Shown: in pieces, positions 28,514 through 37,654 of the stretch
How positions within the stretch are numbered: the stretch's first letter is position 1
How the letters are laid out: each line of letters starts with the position of its first letter
Source of the DNA: Fictibacillus gelatini DSM 15865
Lineage (GTDB): Bacteria; Bacillota; Bacilli; Bacillales; Fictibacillaceae
Direction of reading: 5' to 3'
NCBI RefSeq assembly: GCF_000430745.1
Contig: NZ_AUMP01000002.1
Location: forward strand, 248,001 to 312,000
DNA: 64,000 bases
Translations under genes and position numbers: made by a program
The notes under the pieces: generated by a model
Seen by the model: only the letters and a program-made list of their open reading frames with translations
What the model was told of the DNA's origin: nothing
The model's database searches: none

Positions 28514-29457
28514 TGTTTATAATATTCCTTGCATACCATTCGCAATTCCTCGAGCACTTGTTTCGTTTCATCCATCGTATGAACGGTCGCTCCTGCAGCC
28601 AGCGGATGGCCTCCTCCATTGAACTTCGCTGCCAGTTTATTGACTACCGGCCCTTTTGACCTGAGCCTTACCCGAATTTGATCGGGCTCTTCTACAAAAA
28701 ACACCCATGCCCTAAGTCCTGCCACATTCGAAAAGCTATTCACTAGCTGTGATGCTTCACTAACAGTGACATTAAATTCATTTAAGATTTCTTTCGAAAG
28801 ATAAATGTAGCCAACACACCCGTCAATGATTGAAAAATTTTGCAAAACATATCCGTTTAATCGTACAACATTTTCTCTTACTTCATACATATTGTCATAA
28901 ATCGCTTGCGGAGAAAAATTTTTTTGGATCAGTTTTCCAGCATATTGGAACGTTCTTTCGCTCGTGTTGGAATATAAAAATCTTCCGGTATCTCCAACTA
29001 TTCCTGCATATAACAGTCTTGACGCATCATCGGACAAAACAAGCCCCTTATCTTTGCCAAATTCATAAAACTCCATAATCATTTCGCTAACCGAACTTGC
29101 TGTAGGATCAACCCACATAATATCGCCATAAGGATCTTCATTCGGATGATGGTCAATCTTAATAAGTTTGTCTCCTAACGTATAGCGATCATCACTAATT
29201 CTCGGAACATTTGCCGTATCGCAAATAATGACAAGCGCGCCATCATAGGCACTGTCGGCAATATGGTCCATTTCTACTAAAAAGGTTAACGATTCATCCT
29301 CTTCGCCAACCAAATAGACGTTCTTTTCCGGAAAGCTCGCTTGAATAATTTTCCCAAGTCCCCCTTGTGACCCGAGAGCATCTGGATCAGGACGAACGTG
29401 TCTGTGAATGATAATCGTTTCATAGTTTTGAATTTCTTTCAGTATTTTTTCTTTCAT
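28510..29457 (-). CDS. nrnA: Oligoribonuclease / pAp phosphatase NrnA
   Basis: DHH/DHHA1 phosphoesterase that degrades nanoRNAs and dephosphorylates 3'-phosphoadenosine 5'-phosphate. Of 315 residues: N-terminal DHH domain with IIIHRHVRPDPDALGSQ, VIICDTANVPR and IKIDHHPNEDP, and a C-terminal DHHA1 domain with the substrate loop FNGGGHPLAAGA. The ATG at 29455-29457 lies six bases after AGGGGG; the ATG two codons earlier touches that site directly and is unlikely to be used. Confidence 0.95.
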   Translation of the reverse strand: MKEKILKEIQNYETIIIHRHVRPDPDALGSQGGLGKIIQASFPEKNVYLVGEEDESLTFLVEMDHIADSAYDGALVIICDTANVPRISDDRYTLGDKLIKIDHHPNEDPYGDIMWVDPTASSVSEMIMEFYEFGKDKGLVLSDDASRLLYAGIVGDTGRFLYSNTSERTFQYAGKLIQKNFSPQAIYDNMYEVRENVVRLNGYVLQNFSIIDGCVGYIYLSKEILNEFNVTVSEASQLVNSFSNVAGLRAWVFFVEEPDQIRVRLRSKGPVVNKLAAKFNGGGHPLAAGATVHTMDETKQVLEELRMVCKEYYKQ

Positions 29458-29561
29458 TTGCATCCCCCTAACTTCCGCAAGCGATTAATAAAATCCTTTT
29501 TTGGAATCTGGCATTTTTTTTTAAGAACCTATACAATAGAATAAGAAATGGAGGTTATCGA

Positions 29562-29864
29562 ATGCCGGTTTTTGTAATTCTCATCGTTATTTCTTTTAGT
29601 CTCTATATTTTTTTTAAAGCGAAGGAATTCCGAACGAAAGCTCCTTTTGAAAAAAGATGGGTCGGATCAAAAGGAAAAATCGCTTTAGGCTGTTTCTTAT
29701 TCTCTTTTGGCCTTAATCAACTTTCCATGTTGGAGGGCCGAATACAGTTATGGGTAGCGATTATCTTTTCTTTATATGGGCTAGTCATGATGATATTCGG
29801 TTATAAAATGTACCGCCACCTGTTGCCTCTTGCGATTGAGGAAGCAACTAAAGCAAAATCATAA
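29562..29864 (+). CDS. ytpI: YtpI-like membrane protein
   Basis: One hundred residues with three hydrophobic segments (VFVILIVISFSLYIFFKAK, IALGCFLFSFGLNQL, LWVAIIFSLYGLVMMIFGY), matching the YtpI family of small Bacillus membrane proteins. It lies between nrnA and ytoI as in B. subtilis. Function unknown. ATGGAGGTTATCGA precedes the ATG. Confidence 0.85.
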   Translation: MPVFVILIVISFSLYIFFKAKEFRTKAPFEKRWVGSKGKIALGCFLFSFGLNQLSMLEGRIQLWVAIIFSLYGLVMMIFGYKMYRHLLPLAIEEATKAKS

Positions 29865-29897
29865 GGAAAGCCATGTACCTGAGCATGGTTTTCTTAT
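29863..29897. terminator. Bidirectional terminator between ytpI and ytoI
   Basis: AAGGAAAGCCATG (29863-29875) pairs imperfectly with CATGGTTTTCTT (29884-29895), 8-base loop, with both convergent stops inside or next to the stem. Confidence 0.65.
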
Positions 29898-31219
29898 GAT
29901 CGATGGTCAATGATTTGCGCCATTAGAAGAGCCTTTCCAACGACAACCCCTTCATGATGAACTTCGACATCCACTTTTCCGAATTTCCTGCTTACTTCAA
30001 GCACTTTTGGAACAATCTCAATCGTATGTTCAATTTGGACAGGTTTAATAAAATAAAAGGTAATATTCTCGACGACGAGGTCCCCTTTTTTTACTTTTCT
30101 GAGTGCCCTGCTTGCACTTTCTGTCACTAATGTTGTTATGACGCCATAAGAAACGGTTCCTAAATAATTCGTCATTTGCGGAGTTACCTCACAGCGGTAT
30201 TTCACATCATGAGAATCTTTTATTTCTGTTAAACCTGCTGTAATAAGGTCATCAAACGTTTCTCCAACTTGAGGCTGCTTTTGAATCATTTGAAGCGATT
30301 TTAATACATCCTGTCTCGTCAAAATGCCAAGCAATTTATGTGATTGATTGATAACCGGAAGGAGTTCGATCCCTTCCCAAATCATCATATGTGCACATGA
30401 GGCGACCGACGTTTTTTCATTGACTGTGATCGGCGATTTCGACATTACTTTTTCAATCAACAGGTGTTTATCCATTCCAATAATATCTTTCGATGTAACA
30501 ACACCGACGACCCTTAAATTGTCATCCACAACAGGATAGCGGCTATGGTTCGTTTTTTGATTGTATTCATGCCATTTTTCTATTCGATCCGTTGCATGTA
30601 AAAAGTACGTTTTGGAAATGGGAATTAAGATATCGGAGGCGAGGACAATTTCCTTTTTAATTAATTGGTCGTATATCGCCCGGTTAATCATAGCTGCGAC
30701 TGTAAATGTATCGTAGCTCGTAGAAATAACAGGAAGTTTTAGCGCATCTGCCAGTTCTTTTACTTCATCATCCGTATCAAAACCACCTGTGATAAGAACG
30801 GCTGCACCCGCTTTTAAACCAAGTTGATGGGCATTTGTACGGTTCCCAACAATAAGCAGGTTGCCAGGATCCACATAACGCATCATGGCATCAAGTTTCA
30901 TTGCCCCGATTACAAATTTATTCAGCGTTTTATGAAGGCCCTCACGTCCGCCAAGAACCTGGCCTTCTACAATATTAACGACTTCAGCAAAGGTAAGTTT
31001 CTCAATATTTTCTTTTACTTTTCGTTCAATGCGAATCGTACCAACCCGTTCAATTGTGCTGACAATGCCTTGATTCTCCGCTTCTTTAATGGCACGATAT
31101 GCTGTCCCTTCACTGACGGAAAGCGCTTTTGCGATTTGCCTTACCGAAATTTTCTCACCAATCGTTAGCGATTCAATATATTCAAGGATTTGTTCGTGTT
31201 TGGTTGCCAAACTTCTCAC
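29894..31219 (-). CDS. ytoI: HTH-DRTGG-CBS-hot-dog regulator YtoI
   Basis: A 441-residue multidomain protein: an N-terminal winged-helix HTH (about 1-65, KISVRQIAKALSVSEGTAYR), a DRTGG domain (about 70-185), two CBS domains (about 195-310, with SRYPVVDDNLRVVGVVTSKD and LLPVINQSHKLLGILTRQD) and a C-terminal hot-dog domain (about 335-435). CBS pairs usually bind adenine nucleotides and hot-dog domains acyl-CoA-like ligands, so it looks like a metabolite-sensing transcription factor, target unknown. It starts with GTG, four bases from AAAGGA; a TTG three codons in is an alternative. Palindromes lie just upstream. Confidence 0.9.
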   Translation of the reverse strand: MRSLATKHEQILEYIESLTIGEKISVRQIAKALSVSEGTAYRAIKEAENQGIVSTIERVGTIRIERKVKENIEKLTFAEVVNIVEGQVLGGREGLHKTLNKFVIGAMKLDAMMRYVDPGNLLIVGNRTNAHQLGLKAGAAVLITGGFDTDDEVKELADALKLPVISTSYDTFTVAAMINRAIYDQLIKKEIVLASDILIPISKTYFLHATDRIEKWHEYNQKTNHSRYPVVDDNLRVVGVVTSKDIIGMDKHLLIEKVMSKSPITVNEKTSVASCAHMMIWEGIELLPVINQSHKLLGILTRQDVLKSLQMIQKQPQVGETFDDLITAGLTEIKDSHDVKYRCEVTPQMTNYLGTVSYGVITTLVTESASRALRKVKKGDLVVENITFYFIKPVQIEHTIEIVPKVLEVSRKFGKVDVEVHHEGVVVGKALLMAQIIDHRS

Positions 31220-31238
31220 CGTTCCTTTAGTTTACTAT

Positions 31239-31288
31239 CTGTATAACCTGTTATACTTTAGTGTACTGATACAGGTTTAAGTATACAG
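31239..31288. promoter_or_regulatory. Nested inverted repeats upstream of ytoI
   Basis: GTATAAC-CT-GTTATAC (31241-31256) is a perfect 7-2-7 palindrome. A second, larger pairing links CTGTATA (31239-31245) with TATACAG (31282-31288) and ACCTGT (31246-31251) with ACAGGT (31271-31276). The position 20-70 bases before the start suits an operator, perhaps for YtoI itself. Confidence 0.4.
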
Positions 31289-31310
31289 ATATTTGAACGG
31301 AAAGACAATT

Positions 31311-31556
31311 CTATCTACTATACGAACGGTATTTTTGTGGCTTATTTTCCTTCGATTTACCGGACTGGACGTTTAGCCGCTTCTTAGAGGCTTCTTTGAT
31401 CGCCAACACTTGTCCACCGATGACGAGAACTGCATAAATTGACCAGGTTACCGAAAAAGCAAATGAAAGGCCATTTCCGGAGAAATCTAAACGAGGGATT
31501 GCATAATAAAGCAAGACGATCATCGCTAAAATACGAAACATTGACATGTTGATCAT
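31311..31556 (-). CDS. Small two-helix membrane protein, unknown function
   Basis: Eighty-one residues: a hydrophobic segment at about 5-20 (FRILAMIVLLYYAIP), a second at about 30-52 (FAFSVTWSIYAVLVIGGQVL), and a basic, hydrophilic tail rich in K, S and R. GGGAGG lies nine bases before the first ATG. I do not recognise a named family. It follows ytkL's terminator region and is convergent with nothing; transcription runs toward ytoI. Confidence 0.7.
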   Translation of the reverse strand: MINMSMFRILAMIVLLYYAIPRLDFSGNGLSFAFSVTWSIYAVLVIGGQVLAIKEASKKRLNVQSGKSKENKPQKYRSYSR

Positions 31557-31611
31557 ATGAAATTACCTCCCTATTAGTACTTTATGCAAGTCCAGAGGGA
31601 GGTAGACGAAT

Positions 31612-31632
31612 AAAGTTGCCATTAGCAACTTT
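31612..31632 (-). terminator. Hairpin after ytkL
   Basis: AAAGTTGC / GCAACTTT with a 5-base loop, just past the ytkL stop. There is no T-run on the minus strand, so it may be weak or only stabilise the 3' end. Confidence 0.4.
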
Positions 31633-31635
31633 GTT

Positions 31636-32313
31636 TTAAAGTTCCAAAGCTTCTCCTGGTTCCATCACCTTGCCTTTCACGTTTAAACGCGATACAAAGT
31701 CATTCGGATCTTGTTTAATAATCGGGAACGTATTATAGTGGATCGGGACAGTAAGACCGGCGTTTATCCATTCGGCTGCGGTTAAAGCGTCTTCAGGACC
31801 CATTGTAAAATTATCGCCAATTGGCAAAAATGCCACATCCACTTTGTTTCGCTCACCGATGAGTTTCATATCGGAAAATAAGGCGGTATCACCCGCGTGG
31901 TATATGGTTTTGCCCTCGGCGGTAAACAAAAGTCCGGCGGGCATTCCGGTATAAATAATCGTCCCGTCCTCTTCCGTATAGCTTGACCCATGAAAAGCCT
32001 GAGTCAGTTTTACATAGCCCCATTCAAACTGATAGCCGCCACCAATGTGCATCGGATGACTATCAATCCCCTTACTTGCGATATAATTCGCAAGTTCATT
32101 TGGAGCTACGACAAGAGCATTCGTTCTCTTTGCAATTTCAAATGTATCTCCAACATGATCTCCGTGTCCATGAGTTAATAAAATGACATCCGGATTCACT
32201 TGATCAGCTTCTACATCGCAAAGTTTATTTCCCGAAATAAACGGGTCGATCCAAATGTTGTGTTTCTCCGTTTGAATTTCAATAACTGAATGGCCGTGAT
32301 AAGTGACCTTCAT
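31636..32313 (-). CDS. ytkL: Metal-dependent hydrolase YtkL (UPF0173, metallo-beta-lactamase fold)
   Basis: A 225-residue cytoplasmic protein with the metallo-beta-lactamase metal motif [10 protein letters not shown] and further ligands in [14 protein letters not shown] and VPIHYNTFP. It belongs to the UPF0173 group, whose substrate is unknown. The ATG at 32311-32313 (MKVTYHGHS) follows AAGGAGTTGATTGT; the open frame continues 18 codons upstream without a ribosome binding site. It is divergent from the M24 peptidase gene, with a 145-bp gap holding that gene's promoter. Confidence 0.92.
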   Translation of the reverse strand: MKVTYHGHSVIEIQTEKHNIWIDPFISGNKLCDVEADQVNPDVILLTHGHGDHVGDTFEIAKRTNALVVAPNELANYIASKGIDSHPMHIGGGYQFEWGYVKLTQAFHGSSYTEEDGTIIYTGMPAGLLFTAEGKTIYHAGDTALFSDMKLIGERNKVDVAFLPIGDNFTMGPEDALTAAEWINAGLTVPIHYNTFPIIKQDPNDFVSRLNVKGKVMEPGEALEL

Positions 32314-32390
32314 ACAATCAACTCCTTCGCTTATATCTTTTTGTCCATCATACCCGATTTCCTGCAAATTTTGTATTAAATAAGCTTCAT

Positions 32391-32419
32391 TTTACAACCT
32401 ATTTTCTAAGTGGTACAGT
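32391..32419 (+). promoter_or_regulatory. Promoter of the M24 peptidase gene
   Basis: -35 TTTACA (32391-32396), 17-bp spacer, -10 TACAGT (32414-32419), about 40 bases before the start. Confidence 0.65.
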
Positions 32420-32458
32420 AACTATGGAGTTATTTTAAAAGAAAGGAAGTACATTTCC

Positions 32459-33559
32459 ATGAAAGAACGCATTCAATTATTTGCGAATTCGTTACGTGAA
32501 CAAAACATTTCCTGTGCTTTCGTTACTTCCACAGCAAATGTATATTATTTGACAGGCTTTCTTTGCCATCCTCATGAAAGATTGCTCGGGGTAATGGTCT
32601 TCCCGGATCAAGAACCGATCCTTGTTTGTCCTGGCATGGAAGCTCCTCAGGCAAGAGCAGCTGGATTTAAAGACGAAATTATCGGTTATTCCGATTCTGA
32701 AAATCCATGGGACTTGCTTGGTAAAGCCGTTAGCAAACGTAATTTAAGGGCCCTTGAGTCCATTGCGGTTGAAAAAGAACAGATTTCGTACGAGCGCGGA
32801 TTGAATCTTTTATCGCTTTTCCCAAATGCTGAGCTCGTTTCTGCTGAACATCAGTTAAATGCAATGAGAATCATTAAATCTGAAGATGAGATTAAAGCGA
32901 TGAGAGAAGCAGCTCGATTAGCCGATTTTGCCGTAGAAGTTGGCATGTCTACTATTGCAAAAGGGAAAACGGAACAAGAAATTGTGGCACAAATCGAATT
33001 TGAAGTAAAGAAAAAAGGTGTATCGGAAATGTCGTTTTCAACGACGGTTCTTTTTGGCGAGAAGTCCGCCCGGCCTCATGGCACCCCGGGGTTAAGGGAA
33101 ATTCAACCGGGCGATTTCGTATTGTTTGACCTCGGTGTTGTAGTAGACGGATATTGTTCAGATATTACCCGTACGTTTGCTTACCAAAGTGTAAGCGAAA
33201 AGCAACGGGAAATTTATGAAATTGTAAAAAAAGCTGAAGAAGCTGCAATCGCTGTTTCAAAACCGGGAACCCGGCTTGGTGACATTGACCTGGCGGCAAG
33301 AAAAGTGATTGAAGAAGCAGGTTATGGCGAATACTTCCCTCACCGAATCGGCCACGGTTTAGGACTGGAAGTTCATGAATTCCCATCAATGAGTTCAAAT
33401 AATGATGAGCAAGTTAAAGCGGGAATGACCTTTACGATTGAACCGGGCATTTATGTGCCAGATATCGGCGGTGTTCGTATTGAAGACGACATTTACGTGA
33501 CTGAAAATGGTCCTGAAAGCCTGACTAAATTTCCTAAAGAACTTCATATTATCAAATAA
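32459..33559 (+). CDS. Xaa-Pro dipeptidase/aminopeptidase P-like M24 peptidase
   Basis: A 366-residue pita-bread metallopeptidase. The N-terminal creatinase-like domain (1-130) precedes the catalytic domain, in which the dinuclear metal ligands are all visible: DLGVVVDGYCSDITR (two Asp), HRIGHGLGLEVHE (His), TIEPGIYV (Glu) and RIEDDIYV (Glu). It cleaves peptide bonds next to proline; whether it is a dipeptidase or an aminopeptidase cannot be told from sequence. AAAGGAAGT precedes the ATG. It has its own promoter and terminator. Confidence 0.92.
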   Translation: MKERIQLFANSLREQNISCAFVTSTANVYYLTGFLCHPHERLLGVMVFPDQEPILVCPGMEAPQARAAGFKDEIIGYSDSENPWDLLGKAVSKRNLRALESIAVEKEQISYERGLNLLSLFPNAELVSAEHQLNAMRIIKSEDEIKAMREAARLADFAVEVGMSTIAKGKTEQEIVAQIEFEVKKKGVSEMSFSTTVLFGEKSARPHGTPGLREIQPGDFVLFDLGVVVDGYCSDITRTFAYQSVSEKQREIYEIVKKAEEAAIAVSKPGTRLGDIDLAARKVIEEAGYGEYFPHRIGHGLGLEVHEFPSMSSNNDEQVKAGMTFTIEPGIYVPDIGGVRIEDDIYVTENGPESLTKFPKELHIIK

Positions 33560-33590
33560 AGAATCATCCTTTCGGATGATTCTTTATTTA
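33558..33590. terminator. Bidirectional terminator after the M24 peptidase gene
   Basis: Perfect 12-bp stem (33558-33569 with 33574-33585), loop TTTC, followed by ATTT on the plus strand; overlaps the peptidase stop and faces the 52-residue gene. Confidence 0.85.
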
Positions 33591-33594
33591 AGCT

Positions 33595-33753
33595 TTAATC
33601 AAAGCTTTCTTCTTCATCAAGTTGTGTTCTTCTTTCATTTTGCCCGATTGGATCAATAACACCGCTTTGATAAGCTTCTTGAATTTGTTGGCTGACAGTT
33701 TCAACACCCTCAGCATCAAATTCTATCGTTTGATTTTTTTTATCTTTTTCCAT
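33595..33753 (-). CDS. Small acidic protein, unknown function
   Basis: Fifty-two residues, acidic and soluble (MEKDKKNQTIEFDAEG ... LDEEESFD). GAGGAGG lies nine bases before the ATG at 33751-33753; longer in-frame starts precede that site. It has no recognised domain. It follows the alpha/beta hydrolase gene by 89 bp... in the same orientation and ends at a shared terminator with the M24 peptidase, which supports real expression. Confidence 0.6.
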   Translation of the reverse strand: MEKDKKNQTIEFDAEGVETVSQQIQEAYQSGVIDPIGQNERRTQLDEEESFD

Positions 33754-33842
33754 TCTCCATTTCCTCCTCAAAAGTGACATCATCACTTATTGTTTATCAA
33801 CGAAGGAAATGTTACTATTCCAATATTCCACAGTCATCTCAA

Positions 33843-34634
33843 TTAATGGGATCGCAAAAAGCTCCGCATCACATGAATCAATTCGTCCGGCTCTTCATAC
33901 ATACTCATATGGCCTGCCTTTTCTATCGTATATTGAATAATGGTTTCTTTTGTTGCAGAAAACGCATTTTCCAACGGGATCACACTGTCTTCTTTACCGG
34001 CAACTAATAATACAGGCAAAGATGTATTTTCAAGCAGGCTATTTCGATCCGGGCGGTCTTTCATTGCTTCCAGTGCGGCAATCGCGCCCTCCGGAGAAGT
34101 TACATAACCGATTTCCTTCGCCACTTCCACCGCTTTTGGCTTCTCCTCTACATTTTTTGCAGAAAACAGCTTCGGAATTAAGTGATCCACTAACGAATGA
34201 ATACCATTTCGTTTGACTCTTTCAATGTTAAGCATTCTTCCTTTTTTCGCTTCTTCTGAATCGGGGAGGGCGGTCGAATGAACAAGCGCAAAGCCTTCTA
34301 GCATCTCTTCATATTTTTCGGCGAATGCCAGAGTAATGTATCCTCCGAGCGAATGGCCAAACATCGTTATTTTTTCGATGTTCAGCTTATCAAGTAGCCA
34401 CTTGATATCATCCGCCATGCTTTCTATTGTTGTTGTTTCATTTGTAATTGTCGATTTCCCGTGACCTCTAAGATCAGGTGCAATGACGCGGTAGTCTTTT
34501 GCCAGTTCTTCAATTTGTTTTGTCCAATATTTATGACTTCCGCAAAAACCGTGAAGAAGAACGATAGTCTTTCCTTCCCCTTCATCAACATATGCCATTT
34601 CCAAGTTCGGTAATAGGAGTGTTTTTGTATCCAT
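33843..34634 (-). CDS. Alpha/beta hydrolase
   Basis: A 263-residue alpha/beta-hydrolase fold protein. Oxyanion-hole HGFCGSHKYW, nucleophile elbow GHSLGG (Ser), acid in LVAGKEDSVIP (Asp) and the terminal His in KAGHMSMYEEP complete the catalytic triad. The lid region is around residues 120-185. The substrate is unknown; similar proteins are esterases or C-C hydrolases. GAAGGAGACGATCGAAG precedes the ATG. Confidence 0.9.
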   Translation of the reverse strand: MDTKTLLLPNLEMAYVDEGEGKTIVLLHGFCGSHKYWTKQIEELAKDYRVIAPDLRGHGKSTITNETTTIESMADDIKWLLDKLNIEKITMFGHSLGGYITLAFAEKYEEMLEGFALVHSTALPDSEEAKKGRMLNIERVKRNGIHSLVDHLIPKLFSAKNVEEKPKAVEVAKEIGYVTSPEGAIAALEAMKDRPDRNSLLENTSLPVLLVAGKEDSVIPLENAFSATKETIIQYTIEKAGHMSMYEEPDELIHVMRSFLRSH

Positions 34635-34803
34635 CTTCGATCGTCTCCTTCATCTTATGAATTCATCCAGGTGTTGGGTATATTGTATCTTTACCCTATT
34701 CAATTGAAATGTAAACACGAAACAATAGCTAAAGCCACTAGTTGAAGTTAATTGTTGAATAAGATAAAATTGGCTATTCTCCGAATTCAACTTCGTATCG
34801 TCA

Positions 34804-34835
34804 AAAAAGATGAGGCATATACGCCTCATCTTTTT
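34804..34835 (-). terminator. Terminator of argGH
   Basis: GATGAGGC / GCCTCATC stem (34809-34816 with 34823-34830) flanked by A6 and T5 that extend the pairing, 6-base loop; T-run on the minus strand. Confidence 0.88.
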
Positions 34836-34841
34836 AGATTT

Positions 34842-36212
34842 TTAGATTCGTTTTTTTGCTTCTTCAATGGCTGCCTGGACCGCACTGAAACCGGTTCCTC
34901 CTAAAGAATTTCTTCGCTCTACCACTTTGTATGGGTGAAGGAAATCATACACATCTTCTTCAAAGCAAGAGGAAGCTTCTTTATATATGTTCATTGGCAA
35001 GTCCAATAAGTATATATGATTTTCAATACATCTTAGAACGAGCTTGCCAACAATTTCGTGAGCTTCACGAAACGGAATGCCTTTATTGACGAGGTAATCA
35101 GCAAGTTCTGTCGCATTGGAAAAGTCTTGCGAGACTGCTTTTTCCATTTTATCTTTATTGACCGTAATTTCTTCCATCATTCCTGTAAAAATAGCAAGCG
35201 AACCTTTAAGCGTTTTGACGCTGTCGAAAACTGGCTCTTTATCTTCTTGCATATCTTTGTTATAGGCAAGTGGCAATCCTTTCATGACTGTTAACAATGT
35301 CATTAAGCTGCCATAGACCCGGCCCGTTTTCCCTCTGATTAATTCAGCCATGTCCGGATTTTTCTTTTGCGGCATCATGCTCGAGCCTGTCGCATATTTA
35401 TCGCTTATTTCAACGAATTGAAATTCTTGTGACGACCATAAAATAAGCTCTTCACAAAAACGGGACAAATGCATCATAATCATAGAAGCATTGCTGCAAA
35501 ATTCGATAAGAAAATCGCGATCGCTAACCGCATCCAAACTGTTCTTATAAACCGCACCAAAATCGAGAAGCTTTGCTGTCAACTCACGATCAATCGGGAA
35601 CGTTGTACCTGAAAGCGCTCCTGCGCCAAGAGGAGAAACGTTAATCCGTTTTAAACTTTCGCTTAATCGTTCTTTATCGCGCTCGAACATCCAGAAGTAA
35701 GCAAGCAGATGGTGGCCGAATGAAATCGGCTGGGCCCGCTGAAGATGAGTGTATCCCGGAAAGATCGTCTCGACATGCTTTTCAGCGAGTTGTACGAGAA
35801 CAGATTGCAATCGGTTTAGCTGCTCAATAATAGATGTTACTTCTTTTTTCATGTATAAATGAATGTCAGTCGCAACCTGATCGTTTCGGCTTCTTGCTGT
35901 ATGGAGCTTGCCGCCGACAGCGCCTACCTCGTCGGTCAGCATTTTTTCAATGTTTAAATGAATATCTTCGTATTCAACCTTAAAATCAAGCTCATTATTT
36001 TCCGCTTTTGCAAGAAGTGTCTCTAAACCTTTTTTGATCGTTTCAGCCTCTTCTTCCGCAAGAATACCGCATTTAGAGAGCATCGTAACATGAGCGATAC
36101 TTCCAGTAATATCTTCTTTTACTAATTGCTGATCAAAAGAAATGGAAGCGCCGAATTCATCTACCCATTGTTCTGCTGTTTGTGTAAAACGGCCGCCCCA
36201 TAATTTGCTCAT
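34842..36212 (-). CDS. argH: Argininosuccinate lyase
   Basis: Last step of arginine synthesis: splits argininosuccinate into arginine and fumarate. The 456-residue fumarase/aspartase-superfamily enzyme has the three conserved regions: [34 protein letters not shown] and the signature [12 protein letters not shown] with the catalytic Ser loop. The ATG overlaps the argG stop (ATGA). A strong terminator follows. Confidence 0.97.
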   Translation of the reverse strand: MSKLWGGRFTQTAEQWVDEFGASISFDQQLVKEDITGSIAHVTMLSKCGILAEEEAETIKKGLETLLAKAENNELDFKVEYEDIHLNIEKMLTDEVGAVGGKLHTARSRNDQVATDIHLYMKKEVTSIIEQLNRLQSVLVQLAEKHVETIFPGYTHLQRAQPISFGHHLLAYFWMFERDKERLSESLKRINVSPLGAGALSGTTFPIDRELTAKLLDFGAVYKNSLDAVSDRDFLIEFCSNASMIMMHLSRFCEELILWSSQEFQFVEISDKYATGSSMMPQKKNPDMAELIRGKTGRVYGSLMTLLTVMKGLPLAYNKDMQEDKEPVFDSVKTLKGSLAIFTGMMEEITVNKDKMEKAVSQDFSNATELADYLVNKGIPFREAHEIVGKLVLRCIENHIYLLDLPMNIYKEASSCFEEDVYDFLHPYKVVERRNSLGGTGFSAVQAAIEEAKKRI

Positions 36213-37414
36213 GCTTTCACCTCATTTTTCTGAACCATGCTATTTACTTTTGTCGGCAGTCCCCATAAGGAAATAAATCCTACCGCTGCCTGATGGTCAA
36301 ACTCATCTTCCGTCGTGTATGTCGCCAATTTTTCATTATATAATGAGAAAGGTGATTTTCGCCCTTCAACAATGGCATGGCCTTTAAATAATTTTACTCT
36401 CACAACGCCGGTAACGTTTTTTTGCGTTTCTTTCAAAAACGCTTCAAGCGCGTTGCGAAGCGGGGAATACCATAATCCTTCATAAATAAGCTCAGTCAAC
36501 TTTTTCCCGATTACCGGTTTAAAGTGAGCAAGTTCCTTTACTAATGTAATATCTTCTAATTCTTTATGGGCTTTTAAGAGTGTGATTGCGCCAGGACATT
36601 CATACACCTCACGCGACTTTATGCCGACTAATCGGTTTTCGACATGGTCAATGCGTCCGACTCCGTGAAGCCCTGCGATTTTATTCAGCTCTAAAATCAA
36701 TTGGTCAAGCTCATATTTCACGCCATTTAAGGCAACAGGCACTCCGCTTTCAAATTCAATTTCAATAATTTCCGGGGTATCCGGCGCTTTTTCAATAGAA
36801 GAAGTCAGTTCATACGCATCTTCTGGAGGCGCCGCCCATGGATCTTCCAAAATCCCACATTCATTGCTTCTTCCCCAGAGGTTTTGATCGATCGAATACG
36901 GGCTATCAAGATCAATTGGAATCGGAATATTATTCTTTTTCGCATATTCAATCTCTTCCTCGCGGGACCATGCCCATTCTCTGACAGGTGCAATGATTTC
37001 AAGGTTTGGATTTAACGCTGCTATCGATACTTCAAAACGTACCTGGTCATTTCCTTTCCCTGTGCAGCCATGAGCTACTGCCTGTGCCCCGCATTCTTCT
37101 GCAATCTCTACTAATTTTTTCGCAATAAGCGGTCTTGACAGCGCCGATACGAGAGGGTATTTCTCTTCGTATAGTGCATGGCTTTGTAATGCTGGTAGAA
37201 CATACTCTTCTGCAAACTCTTTTTTTACATCTAAAATATATGACTGAACAGCGCCTACCTGGAGGGCCTTTTGTTTGACAAACTCAAGGTCTTTTCCTTC
37301 CCCGACGTCCAATCCCAATGCAACAACATCATAGCCTCTCTCTTGCAACCATTTGATGGCAACTGATGTGTCTAATCCTCCGGAATATGCAAGGACCACT
37401 TTTTTCTTCGCCAT
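36209..37414 (-). CDS. argG: Argininosuccinate synthase
   Basis: Joins citrulline and aspartate with ATP; 401 residues, standard. The N-terminal PP-loop [16 protein letters not shown] binds [16 protein letters not shown] and [15 protein letters not shown] are family signatures. The ATG at 37412-37414 lies nine bases from AAAGGAG; an ATG three codons earlier abuts that site. The promoter is at 37521-37549, and two ARG-box-like operators sit between it and the gene, with a third on the -35, pointing to arginine repression through AhrC/ArgR. Confidence 0.97.
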   Translation of the reverse strand: MAKKKVVLAYSGGLDTSVAIKWLQERGYDVVALGLDVGEGKDLEFVKQKALQVGAVQSYILDVKKEFAEEYVLPALQSHALYEEKYPLVSALSRPLIAKKLVEIAEECGAQAVAHGCTGKGNDQVRFEVSIAALNPNLEIIAPVREWAWSREEEIEYAKKNNIPIPIDLDSPYSIDQNLWGRSNECGILEDPWAAPPEDAYELTSSIEKAPDTPEIIEIEFESGVPVALNGVKYELDQLILELNKIAGLHGVGRIDHVENRLVGIKSREVYECPGAITLLKAHKELEDITLVKELAHFKPVIGKKLTELIYEGLWYSPLRNALEAFLKETQKNVTGVVRVKLFKGHAIVEGRKSPFSLYNEKLATYTTEDEFDHQAAVGFISLWGLPTKVNSMVQKNEVKA

Positions 37415-37429
37415 TTCTCCCATCTCCTT

Positions 37430-37467
37430 TATGAATATACATTCTTATTAATGTATTTTTATACATT
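37430..37467. promoter_or_regulatory. Tandem ARG boxes (AhrC/ArgR operator) in the argGH leader
   Basis: Box 1 at 37450-37467 is a perfect 7-4-7 palindrome (AATGTAT-TTTT-ATACATT) and matches the 18-bp ARG consensus WNTGAATWWWWATTCANW at all but two symmetric positions. Box 2 at 37430-37447 contains TGAATATACATTCT, 12 of 14 to the core. Centres are 20 bp apart, two helical turns, as for hexameric arginine repressors. Confidence 0.75.
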
Positions 37468-37520
37468 TATGTTTAAATAAAAAGAAGCATCCAATGGCCT
37501 CTTCAAATTATTCTATGCAC

Positions 37521-37549
37521 ACTATAACAAGAATTGAATTGAATTTCAA
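37521..37549 (-). promoter_or_regulatory. Sigma-A promoter of argGH with an overlapping ARG-like box
   Basis: Minus strand: -35 TTGAAA (37549-37544), 17-bp spacer, -10 TATAGT (37526-37521). The plus-strand TGAATTGAATTTCA (37535-37548), 12 of 14 to the ARG core, covers the -35. Confidence 0.75.
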
Positions 37550-37654
37550 TATTTATGAGTAAATTTGTATAAAAATTAATAAAAACAGGCTTACCTTAAT
37601 TATGGCTGGCTCCTCTTTAATCATTTGTTATACAATAAGTTAGAGGTGGTTGGA

